Below, piece after piece: positions 54,095 to 64,000 of a DNA stretch of 64,000 nucleotides. Source of the stretch: Patiria miniata. Taxonomy: Eukaryota > Echinodermata > Asteroidea > Valvatida > Asterinidae. Made by a program: the position numbers and the translations under genes. The stretch covers positions 19,023,334-19,087,333 of the forward strand of contig NW_024037074.1 in the NCBI RefSeq assembly GCF_015706575.1, in the 5' to 3' direction. The stretch's first letter is position 1; every line of letters begins with the position of its first letter. The notes below the pieces were generated by a model, which ran no database searches, was not told where the DNA came from, and was given only the letters and a program-made list of their open reading frames with translations.

Positions 54095-57000
54095 CTATCT
54101 ATTGAGATTAGCTGTCTGGATATAATCGTTGACAGAGCCGCGTAGGGTGTTAATGACCTGCCGTTGGTTGTCACTCTTCATGATGGCGCTACCCGATACG
54201 ATCATGTTGGCCCCAGCCTGTTGGGAAAAATCAGACCAATTCCCTGCATAATTAGGTCTTGGTCCAACTGGAGTTAGTTCCCCTAATAATGTAGCCAGTG
54301 CGGTGTAAAATCTAAAGCTATAGTCCATCATTTGCAGCTATCTAAAAAGTAACTGGCGTAATTATTGTTGAAAAACATACTTGGTCGAAAGATAGAAAGG
54401 GGACTAAACTCCCTGTGAAATTATTCTTTCTGGCAAGCTGTCATTTTGAAGTAATCAACGAAAGAAGGCCTTTCCAACGGTGCTTCTTAAGACGCACCGT
54501 AGGAAATGTAAATTAGTAGTTCGTTTTGTTATTCGGCAAAGCACGCACAAGCATTGGCACGACGCACGCGCAGTTGCTATAATTCGTCGGATCGGTGCGC
54601 GACATCGCATAGCTGCAACCGGCTCAGTGAGAACGCATCTCGGACGCTGAATTCAGGCCCAATTCAAAACATGATTCAGCAAGTTTTGATTTGAAATTGA
54701 GATCCTAGAATGCTGTTTTTCTCAGAATATACAGCTGAAGCTGAGCTGAAACTTCATCAGGTTAGTTGTCCAGTACCCTTCTTTAGATTTTGGGAACTTT
54801 TGTTGCTTCAAATGAACAAAATGCACAAATTACAAATGATGGACCATATCTTTAAGACTCTGTGAAATACGGACTCAATTTTTTAAGACTGGATTTGATG
54901 GATCTTGTTGCTTCGTCGGCTTGACTGCTTCAACTAATACACTATTTGTTTCCTGAACAGTGGATTGGGTTGTGTACGAAACATATAGGAGTCTTCCTAA
55001 AATGATAATACGCATATACGCATTCGGCAGACTGTTGATCCAAATAGCAGTGTCATATGCACAATTTTATAAAATATACATTTCAGCTCAGATTTGACTC
55101 GTTTCAAGATGGATTCAGTTGACTGACCTTAGCAACCATGTCAATATTGGCCGGTCCCACCCCACCATCCACCTCTATGTCCAGTGACTGGTACTTTGCT
55201 CTTAGCTGCTCCACCTAAAATAAAAATGGATAATATTTATTCAAAATTATACGGATTTACATGTAACCGCTCTCGTGGGCAAGTACCCCCTCAACTGCAT
55301 GGAAGGGAGAGTTGGGGGAGACTGGCTGGAGTGACATTCAAACCAGCCTCGTTTCCATGGATACTATCTTACTGCGCCATTTTTTTCCCATCATGCCTAG
55401 CGCTATCTTACATCTGTTACATCTGTTATCCCTGTACAACACAACACACATGTTTTTTGGGGGAAAAAAAACAATTGTACAGTGACGTGACGCAACAGAG
55501 ATAACGCGTGAGCCCATACAGGGCATGCATTCTTCCAAATACACGCGTGTTACACTCTGAATAGCCGGTCAGCGTCGTTTCCGTAGTCCTCACGGCAAGG
55601 GGTTAGTGAAGGAACGCGCACGCAGCCCATGGAGTCGAGGCTGCATTCAAACATATTGCCGACGACACCCGACACTCACGCGAATACTCTATGGCTTTGT
55701 GTACATTCAGAATAAAATAAGTCTTGCGTACTTCGCCCTATACTCTCGCGAAAATACACTCTTGTTTTACTATACTCCAGAGGACAATGCTTTGTGTTTC
55801 CCTTTGTCCCTGTAATATAACACTCTCCCGTAGACTAAGTACACAAAGCCTACTACAGAGGACTGTTTCCAACAAAAGACACAACGCCCGAGGACTGAAA
55901 GGATCTGTTGTTCTTCCTTGGTGTGTCGGTCCTTGGGGGTTATGTAGAACACGCACAAGTATGCGCAGCCGGTGTGTCCCCACCACAGGTGCTGGTCAAA
56001 AAGCGCCCCCTCTTGATGGCGCACACAGCTCATAGAGTACACGTCCACAAAATAGTGGGGTGTTGGTGATAGTGGTCATTCTGAAGACTATCTCGGCTCT
56101 CTGGGAAGTCTACGGCTTGATGTGTTCATGGAATGAAACATCTCTCGTGCACATTTATTTATTACATTTCTTTACCCAGGGTATGCCCAAACAGTTTAAA
56201 ACTGGTTTCCATTGGGGGCCCTACATACACTACAAATGACTACACATATGTACACATACAATACATTACAAATACAATACAGCACAATGAAATAAAATAA
56301 AAGCATATGGCATTACTGCATGATTGTAAAGCAACGATTATAAATATTGTACAACTATTACAAGGAAACATGTATAGTACATCACTAGAAACTCCCTATA
56401 CCTTTGGAATGCCCTTTGGAATTTTCTCTTACCTTGGCCATCATGTCTTCCATGAATTTTTGTCCCCCGAATCCCGGCTCGACTGTCATGACCAGAATCA
56501 TGTCGGCATCCTCCACGTACGGGAAAACAACATCAACTGGAGTACCTGGCTTGATGCCTATCCCCGCCTGATGCAAAGAGAAAAAATGGTAAGACTTGAA
56601 AAAAAGTCCCAAAATCTTTTTTTTAGGCCAAAAAAAAAAAAATATACGGTCTCTGGTCAGACCAAAGTTCCGGAATTGACGCGGGGATGCGTTTTTTTTT
56701 TTTTTCCTTCTTCAAGCTTGGATTGTACAGACAAGGTGTGGTACTATTTTGCTTTTTTGGTGTCCTCATGTACATTGGTGTCCTCCATAATTTGCCTTGG
56801 TGCTCTCGATCATTTGCCTTGGTGCAATTTCCCATTCCTTGGTGCTCTTTGGTTAAAAAAAATTTGAGGAGGTGCGGCAATAGAGGGCGCTGTTGGAGCT
56901 ACCGCGGAACATTTTTGAAAAAAAAAGATTGATGCGCATGATTAAAATCAATGCGCGCGCTGACCAGAGACCGACTTGTTGTTTTTTTTGGCCTTAACGA

Positions 57001-60000
57001 GAGGAGTTGGGCTATAATGTAACAGAAACTATAAATGTAAATTTATAATCCTGTATACTTAACAAATCAGAAAAAAAATGATGGGCGTGCACATAGGGCC
57101 GACTATCCTAACCTAGGGGCTAGATACGTTTGTAGCTCAGTTGGTCAAGCATCTGAACAATAGTACAGAGGTTGTGGGTTCAAGTCCCAACAAGTCAACT
57201 TTCTTTTTTCACTCTAAGGCTCATGTTCCTCGTGATTTTCTATTTGTTACTTTATGTATACTGCTAAAAATGGTATTCTTAAAACTAGAAAAAAATCTAA
57301 TATCAAGAAACATTTTCTTGTTGAAAATATTTCTTGAAACAAGAAATATTTTCGCATATTAAGAAATGCAAGAAAATCATGTTTAGCAGTGTAGGGAATC
57401 AAGCAATGCACTGCAAATGGATAGCCTACAGGAGGAGGGGGAGGAGACTAGAAAGGCGGAAAACGGGGGGGGGGGGGGGGGGGGAGGGCCTCAGAACAGA
57501 CCTTCATTCCGGCTTCCTTGATGAGTCTTATGATGTCTTTGGGTCGATCCGTTGCCTCGATGTGGAATGTGTATTGGTTGGCTCCGGCGTCTGCCATTGG
57601 TTGAATCCACTGGTAAGAATAAACGAGGCATCTTGGGAATTAACTGGTAGAGTTGCGTTTCTATTCATAAATATCTAACTTGTATATTTTATTCCAACCA
57701 AAACAAACTCTTTCTTTTTTTGACTTCTGCAACCCTTTGAATTTTTTGTTGTTGTTTTGGGCACAAACAGATCCACTTTGCAAGCAGACTGGCTCCTGGT
57801 CCATATATGTACATTATCAATATTGGTTGTGGGGCGGGAACCAGCCAATCCCGCAAGAACAGCATTAACCCTAACCGAATTCAACCCATCAAAGTCCAAC
57901 AGCAGGTGTTGTTGAAATCTGTTAGAATGGGTACAGTACCCCTAAACTGATGGTCTTTTACACTGGGCTTGGCATACCTCCAGAAACTAAGTCCAACAGT
58001 GAACGATTTCCCATGTCGGTGTTGGAATTTGCCTGGATGGGTATGGTTTCTAGTAAATTATGCTAGGGAGTTAGGGTTCATGTCTGGCAGCTAATAATTT
58101 GAAATTGTTTAGTAATAGTTCAATAACTTAACATGGGCCGGCTTTTTTGGTCAATGTCTCATTCAAAAGTGAATAACTTTTGTACTGTTAGAATAATAGC
58201 AACTTAGAAAAGGAATTCTTTTTTCGGGATAAAACTCAAAAATAGCAAGGGGAATGCATCTTTAACATCGACTGACTCGGACTTCTAAAGGAGCATGCTT
58301 CATTACTCATTTTCCAAAAATAAACCCAACAAATGTTACTCCAGAGTATACCGTATAATTTACAGATTTTAACCTGAACTTTTGTATAGCAATAAAATGA
58401 CAAAATGATTTCTTTTAAATGTCTCTTTTTAAATGTTCTTTTTAAATGATTTCTTTTAATTAGAAAAAAAAAATTAGAAAAAGAAGTTGCTCATACTTTC
58501 TGCCATCATTACCTTTTCTGGACCTGCAACCATCATGTGCATGTCTGTAAAGTAAATAAATCATGTGACAATTTTTGACTTAATATTTTAAGACCAATTG
58601 TAAATTAACGGCACATCAGTTTTGATTAAAAAAAAAATTAGCAACAATGGGAAACATATTTGGTTCGGTTAAGTTCATTTTTTTATCGCAAAGCATACTG
58701 AATGCTTTTTTTACTCGGATCAGAGATTGTTACCCTTTTTGTGTTATGTCTTATTCAAAACACTAATATATTATAGTGGTATTCCCCGATCATGGTGCAC
58801 TTCAATGTTTCCCTGGACTTTCCTCACGCAGTGTTGCCAAACTTATTTGTTGACAAACTTTAAATTCATTCCGTTAAATACTTAAATACAATAATAATGC
58901 TTGCTGTTGAAACTTTGTGATCAATTTCAGTGTCATAAAATTTAGTCCGAAATTCAAAACCGGTGGCATTTGGAACAAAATGAGCCAAGTGTTCCGTAAC
59001 ATGGTGCACATGAACAAATCTTGGAAAATCCCAAGCTAAGATTTGAGAATTTCCTTAGAGTTTAAAAATTCTGATAAACAATTATTATTTCTACTCACAT
59101 ACCCAACTAGAAGTTTGTGAGGAAGTGATTGTTAAGATATTTTTTGGATGCATTTTTAAAGGGTTCACTGTGTAGTTCGAAATAAAATTGGAAAATCACG
59201 GCAAAATAAATTGTGTAATGGGTAGGCCTAAACTCAAGATTTATAAACAGGAATGTTTAGAGCTTGGTGAAATTTACCAGTGAAATTTCAGGGAAAGTTT
59301 TGATGCAGCAAAGCACTAGAAGCAAAAAATTATAAAGTGTGTCACATTAGGGACCGCGCCATGTTAGGAGACATCAACAATAGATACAAAATCCATATGA
59401 AATGTGTAAATACATCCCATTGTATCTTTGAAAACATCTTATACGAGTTTGAAACTTTCAAAAGTTGATTTTTTAAGGCATGACTTTTCTTGTTTCCAAG
59501 CCAACCTACCAAAGAAAGCTGTCTTGACTTTCTGTCTGAGACACTGCACCATGGGGTGACCAAATGTGATATTAGGCACAAAATTCCTGTCAAAAAAAGA
59601 ATTGGAAAATTGAAAATGGTGACTGCCTATTTTTTATTGTCAGGTGTGGTGTGGATCTAGAAGTGTGGAACTTAGTGAAGTGCAAACCCTAAAAATTAAA
59701 TAACTTTTCTGTCCGAGTAAACTTTCTGTCTAAGTGATTTGCTACTGTTACATGGAAACTTTAGAAATGATATCATTTTTTCAAAGTGATCCAATTTTAA
59801 AAATACTCTCAGCTCGTGATGGTTTTCTATGTGATTATCTAAATTCTGTGGACAAGTTTACTCTTCATTTTTTTTCTTTTATTGATGTCAAATGTTCACA
59901 TGATGCAAACAATGAAGGGAAATAGAGGCTCCGTAAAAGTTGGTTCATACTTCACGTGTCACGTGACTTTCCATACGAAGCAAATTTAGAAGAAAAATGA

Positions 60001-61049
60001 CAAATATCACAATAAAACTGCAATTTCTGCAGAGTATCAAGATGTGACAAATACAATAGTTTTGTTGAGTGAAAAACAACGGCACGCCGTAACAACCAGA
60101 AGAACTTCAATATGCATGCACACACAAAGTCAAAATGACATCAAGCCAGATTCGAGAATCGGTTGAAATATATTTAAGAATGATCTGTATTCACAATGTG
60201 TACATAACCCTCGGTTTAAGGCCGACACAATCTCTCAAATTAAACTTTCCTTTGTGGATTCGAGCAAAGACTGTTTTCCGCCCCCCCCCCCAAAAAAAAA
60301 AACAATACGGGGACTGGTAGCTAGCTCTCATTTAGAGCCATTGATTGGATCACCTCTACGCAGGCGCATTATAATTGTTTATTTATTGAATCACTGCTTA
60401 ATAGCTTTGTGCATGGACGGTTATTGAACACACGATTATACAAAAACTCACTCTTGTCTTATCACATAAAATACGCAAAATCATCACTGTCTCCATGAAG
60501 GCAACTTTCAAGTATTTCAACTGCATCTAGGTTTTAAATGCTGAACAGTAATTTCCCTCTCTTTATTGATATTTGCCACAGACACTTTTGAATTCAGCAA
60601 AAATCGAAGCTCATCACCTCGCGCATTTGTGGCGCAGCCCATTGCCATAGGCTGGTTGCGCGCAACCATTACCGTTGTGATTTTGAATTCACGAGGCGGG
60701 ATTCAGACCTATATACACGTCATGCATATAATTTGCATACATCAGGAAGAATGCCTCCTGAGGTAGTCAGGTTCACTACTAGCTACCTGTCCCCATATTT
60801 GAAGTCCAATTGACAATGGGGACAGGGAACCAGACTAAGAGTACGCCACCAAGCGCCCTCTATGGATCCTGCACAGAATCCATTTAAGCTAGACTGGCTA
60901 CCCTGTCCAAATACCACTCACCCATCCATGACATCTAAGTGTAAGTAATCTGCCCCACTGTCCAGCACACGTTGACACTCGTCAGCCAACGAGGCTAGGT
61001 CAGAGTTCAAGATGGAGGGGCCAATCTTGCACTCGTAATGAACGGGCAT
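54095..61049 (-). CDS. Ribulose-phosphate 3-epimerase
   Basis: Interconverts D-ribulose 5-phosphate and D-xylulose 5-phosphate in the non-oxidative pentose phosphate pathway; cytosolic TIM-barrel metalloenzyme. Seven coding exons in transcript order: 61,049-60,922; 59,586-59,510; 58,544-58,513; 57,609-57,502; 56,567-56,433; 55,214-55,128; 54,217-54,095. All joins are GT-AG and in frame, giving 229 residues (human RPE 228). Start region [11 protein letters not shown]; metal and catalytic residues are H37 and D39 (YLHLDVMDG), H71 (DMHMMVAGP) and D176 (IEVDGGVG). The family signature [13 protein letters not shown] and phosphate-binding NMIVSGSAI are present. Exon 3 is a 32-base microexon. An acceptor at 61,081-61,082 implies a leader exon upstream. 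Introns carry several mobile elements. Confidence 0.96.
54316..54851. mobile_element. TTAA-type element (family B), copy 3, in RPE intron 6
   Basis: Left flank CTAA (decayed TTAA, 54,312-54,315), right flank TTAA (54,852-54,855). Ends AGCTATAGTCCATCATTTGC and CAAATGATGGACCATATCT are inverted. The interior (AACTCCCTGTGAAATTATTC, TTCTGGCAAGCTGTCATTTT) matches 3,347-3,787 and 20,006-20,795. Confidence 0.68.
55770..55960. repeat. Interspersed GAGGAC repeat, locus 3
   Basis: In RPE intron 5. CAGAGGACAATGCTTTGTGT, CTCTCCCGTAGACTAAG, GAGGACTGTTTCCAACAAAA and CCGAGGACTGAAAGGATC match 27,590-27,800 and, inverted, 39,060-39,400. Confidence 0.7.
56626..56993. mobile_element. TTA-flanked miniature element in RPE intron 4 (Harbinger-like)
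   Basis: Flanks TTA on both sides (56,623-56,625 and 56,994-56,996). The ends share GGCCAAAAAAAA and, inside, CGGTCTCTGGTCAG with its inverse CTGACCAGAGACCG, an inverted repeat of about 36 bp. It contains the word AATAGAGGGCGCTGTTGG. A 3-bp TTA duplication fits PIF/Harbinger elements; no transposase is present. Confidence 0.72.
57127..57200 (+). repeat. tRNA-like sequence in RPE intron 4
   Basis: GTAGCTCAGTTGGTCAAGCA (A box) and GTGGGTTCAAGTCCCAACA (B box) at normal spacing. Acceptor-stem pairing is poor, so it is probably a SINE head or a decayed tRNA. Confidence 0.45.
58783..59375. mobile_element. Repeat with CACGTTAGGG-type motifs, diverged inverted copy 2
   Basis: In RPE intron 2. Left end ATGGTGCACTTCAATGTTTC, middle GTTCCGTAACATGGTGCAC, right end GTCACATTAGGGACCGCGCC correspond in inverse order to 45,928-46,534. 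CAGTGTTGCCAAACTTATTT and CAAACTTTAAATTCATT confirm the match. More CpG decay here suggests an older copy. Confidence 0.62.
60300..60800. mobile_element. Possible inverted-terminus element in RPE intron 1
   Basis: ATACGGGGACTGGTAGCTAG at 60,305-60,324 and CTAGCTACCTGTCCCCATAT at 60,779-60,798 are inverted copies with few mismatches. A target duplication was not recognised. Confidence 0.5.
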
Positions 61050-61207
61050 CTTGTCTGCTTGTCCAACTTTGTTTTCAATTCTGTCAATGAGAAGAAACAA
61101 ATTAGGCCGACATTTGAATAAAAAAAGATGAAACCTTCCACAATAAAGTATAAGATTATATTTAAAACAAAAAGAAAGCAAACTGTACCTTTGGTTGGGT
61201 TAAATTT

Positions 61208-61298
61208 AGCCCGACTGCGTCTGGCCGTACAGTACTATTGCAAGCTCTGTAGTACGCAGAGCTTGCGATAGTACTGTACGGCCAGACGCAGTCGGGCT
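61208..61298. repeat. Near-perfect hairpin, 42-bp arms
   Basis: Arms AGCCCGACTGCGTCTGGCCG (from 61,208) and CGGCCAGACGCAGTCGGGCT (to 61,298), 42 bp each with one mismatch, separated by a 7-base loop. A TA lies at each outer edge, so it may be a tiny TA-type element. It sits about 160 bp upstream of the RPE start codon, in the leader intron or promoter. Confidence 0.85.
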
Positions 61299-62056
61299 AG
61301 GGTAAATAATACGTCGAGTATGGGTCTTAAATTGAGTACAGCAGACCTGCACTCCTATTTTTCCATACATTTGCTCGGTTCAAGTGGGCATTTTGGTCAT
61401 GCACAAAATTTTTACTATTTTAAATCTGTCTGAAAAAAAAAAACTTTAATGTCAAGTTAGGTCGATACCCATAACTTTGAAGGTTCTTCATGCTCAACAC
61501 AATGCCATAACGTGGCGCATCTAGTAATTTGTAGGCCAATTTGAGGGTGAAATCTGATGTTTTTGTTGGGCAATGTTGGGTTTTGGGTCAAGGATAAAAT
61601 TGTGTTGCTCGACATAGGCCTATATGGATTAGCCTGGACCCTACTACTATCGCCAGACCATGTCCAAATGTTAAAAAAGGCGATAAGTTGGGTCCAAGTT
61701 ACTCGGACTAGGTCCAAGTTACTTTCTCAAGCTTGAGTTAACATAGCTAGCATTACTCACGATCAAGACAAATTCTTCGCAAAAAGTTTTCACATCAAGA
61801 AGAAGAGGACCTCGGAATTTTAAGTACAAAGTCATGAAAGTGTGAGGTCTATATTTTTCTTTATTTATAGCACGATTAAATGACAGTTTCACACTGTCAG
61901 TTTCAAGTTTCATTCCTCTTTTGTCTCAAATTAGTCAAAATAGTCTGCAAAAAATCATACCAGGAAGTAAATAGGGCGCCCTCTGTTGGTAACAATAGAT
62001 TGATGTTAGTAAAGGCGTACCCGCGAAGCGCGCGCGGCCAATAATATACCACTGGC

Positions 62057-64000
62057 TTGGGCGTCAATCGATGGGGAACTGGGGGGCCAAAAAAAAAAAT
62101 TTGGACCCCTAAAAAAAGGGGGTCAAAAAAATTACGGCGTGTGGTTCGGGGCCCGCTTAAGGGCCCCGAAAATGTTAGGATTCTAGATGCTCTGTGGTAC
62201 GATCTGAGGCAATTTCTGACCACTTTAACCAATGTTTTTTTGAGAAAAAGATGGTGGTGTACTCATTGCCTGCCTTTATTGCGATGTCACATAAAAAATT
62301 TAAAAAATTGGTCTCGTTTTTTTTTTTTTTTTTGGGGGGGGGCATGGCCCCCTTTGGCCCTCCCCCCCCCCCTGGATCCGCCCTTGGGGAACTGCCAGGG
62401 GCCGGTGGGGGGGGACATGTCCACCTGACTTTTTATCATATCGTTTGTTCTCCCCCCCCCCCCCCGCGCCTTTTTTTTCGCCCCCAATAAAAATTGTAGC
62501 CTACAGCTACATTTGATTCTACAGCTCAGAATAGCTGATTTAATTACTCCAAACTTGAAAATGATGTAAGCCTATATGATCTTTTGCTCAAAAACAAAAT
62601 TTGGTTAAAGTGGTCAGAAATTGCCTCAGATCGCACCACAGAGCATCTAGAATCAAATAATTTTCGGGGCTCTTAAGCGGGGTCCCCGAACTCAAACCAC
62701 ACGCTCATAATGGGCGTCGCGAGGGGGGGGGGGAACCGAAGTGAAGTCATATCTGCTATTAGTTTAATACACATTTAACAAAATGGGCATCTGCAGGGGT
62801 ATCAATGGGGGTGGGGGGGGAAATATCCCAAGCCCACCCTCGAAAAAAAATGATAAATTGAGAATATACTCGCGAAAGTACAAGGATTGTTGGGGGGGGG
62901 GGGGTGTGCTCCCTCAGGCTGGAAAACAATCCCGGTGACACCCATGCCCACGCCGTATGGGCCGCGTTCGCGCTTCGCGCTCGCATGGCTAATATGAGAT
63001 ATCCAGTTTTGTTTGCAACGTACATCTGTGAAACCCACACACATAAGTTGAGACGCACCTGCTGGGTAGTCACATCACGTGACCTGTGATCCACTTTCAC
63101 TGCGTACCTGGGACCTTGGAAGGTCATCAACAGGAACCATGTTTATCGTACGGGTTTTCCAGGGGCAGCCCCTACTGGATATCCGGGTTGCATTACACAA
63201 GACTGAATACAGTCTCAATTCGAGTCCAAGGGTCCACTGTACTAATTCAAGCCCCATTGAAAACAGTGTAAAATCAACAAAGTTCAGGGCCAAGTAACAT
63301 GCAAGCCAACATCACTGGGGTTTCTGAAACAAAAATTAAATTATTGTCTTGTCTTTCATCTTTTCATTTCTTTTCAATTTTAGGTAAATTAGCCAATTAC
63401 ATTTTTAAATATTCACACCCAAATAAAATCACCTCCCGAAAAGTGATAGTTCCCGAGCCTGCATGTATCCATTTTACAAGTGGCATCCTTCCGCTTTCAC
63501 AGGCAAATAGGACCCATTTTTCATCCGTGATTTTATCAAGCCTGCCCTCAGATGGAAGCCCCAAAACCAGGGAGTTGATCCTTGGGTATATTTAAACAAT
63601 TCCACCGTTTTTAAAGCCAAACGGTCTCCGTTTTTAAAAGAAATTGTGGGGGCACTTTTTATGCTAATCAGCTGGCGTAGAAATTCTCGCTTGAATAAGT
63701 TCAGCGCACCCCCAAGGGCGGATCAAGGGGGAGGCCAACGCCCCCCCCCCCCGAACCCAATGTTTTGGGGTTTTTTTTAAGTGACGTCCCAATAAAAGCA
63801 GGGACTGCGCACACGGCCATCTTTTTCTCCAAAAAAATGGTAGTTACGGTCAGAAATTGCCTCAGATCGCACAACTGACTAGCATCTAGAATCCCCTCCC
63901 CCCCAAAAAAATCGGGGCCCTTGAGCGGGCCCCGAAACCCCAAGCGCACGCCGTTATATTTTGGACCCACTCTTGAGGGGACTTACGTTTTTTAGCCCCC
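62057..64000. repeat. Unclassified repeat family, three copies
   Basis: A unit with TAGGATTCTAGATGCTCTG, GAGGCAATTTCTGACC and GGGGCCCGCTTAAGGGCCCC is forward at about 62,127-62,310, inverted at about 62,600-62,710, and inverted again at about 63,780-63,960. The first two copies face each other around C and G tracts. It may be a foldback element plus a solo copy; termini are not clear. Confidence 0.6.

Larger units (their letters stand above)
61050..64000. other. Upstream of RPE: hairpin and repeat-rich sequence
   Basis: No coding exon recognised. A near-perfect hairpin lies at 61,208-61,298. From about 61,970 the sequence is a patchwork of one repeat family with long G and C tracts (62,057-62,720 and 63,700-64,000). 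AGGGCGCCCTCTGTTGG at 61,976-61,992 is CTCF-like. The RPE leader exon should lie somewhere to the right of 61,082, but I could not place it. Confidence 0.45.

Noticed and set aside
44168..57200. Functional tRNA genes at 44,168 and 57,127
   Set aside because: A and B boxes are visible, but acceptor or T stems do not pair properly.

Overview
The window looks like nuclear DNA of a marine invertebrate deuterostome. An echinoderm is my best guess, with a hemichordate or cephalochordate possible. The reasons are split animal genes with GT-AG introns, an intronless lineage-specific array of class A GPCR genes, tRNA-derived SINEs, many short inverted-repeat elements, and common ACATGTA and ACCGGTA words. 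The species guess is inference; no search was run.

Layout. (1) 1-24 kb: six tandem, same-strand (+) copies of one intronless rhodopsin-like receptor, spaced about 3.7-4.6 kb. Copies 1, 4 and 6 are intact (299-303 codons). Copy 2 has a frameshift and a C-terminal stop, copy 3 has one in-frame TGA, and copy 5 is open but has lost TM1-TM2. The spacers are duplicated along with the genes and carry foldback elements and SINEs. (2) 26.2-28.2 kb (-): the first three coding exons of a CCDC13-like ciliary/centriolar-satellite coiled-coil gene; its remaining exons were not recognised. (3) 32.5-41.9 kb (-): a complete cytosolic HSC70 (HSPA8-like) gene, nine coding exons and 652 codons, ending in EEVD. 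It probably has a leader exon and a promoter with a heat-shock element near 45.2-45.4 kb. (4) 48.6-51.2 kb (+): a four-exon F-box/leucine-rich-repeat gene (241 aa) with a 21-bp minisatellite in intron 2. (5) 54.1-61.1 kb (-): a complete seven-exon ribulose-phosphate 3-epimerase gene, RPE (229 aa). HSC70 and the F-box gene are divergent; the F-box gene and RPE are convergent. The genes are functionally unrelated apart from the receptor array.

The rest is dominated by non-autonomous elements with inverted termini, many with target-site duplications I could read. They include two TTAA families, hAT-like elements with 8-bp duplications, a TA element, a TTA element, a TATG element and a 559-bp near-perfect palindrome. 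There are also an interstitial telomeric repeat inside an inverted repeat, a LINE 3' fragment and an 865-bp tandem duplication.

The most interesting signal is the receptor array. The membrane-proximal cytoplasmic half (TM3 base, TM5-loop-TM6, TM7 tail) is almost invariant among copies, while the outward-facing parts diverge. This looks like a signalling module being homogenised while ligand-facing parts diversify. All exon joins and repeat boundaries were read by eye.
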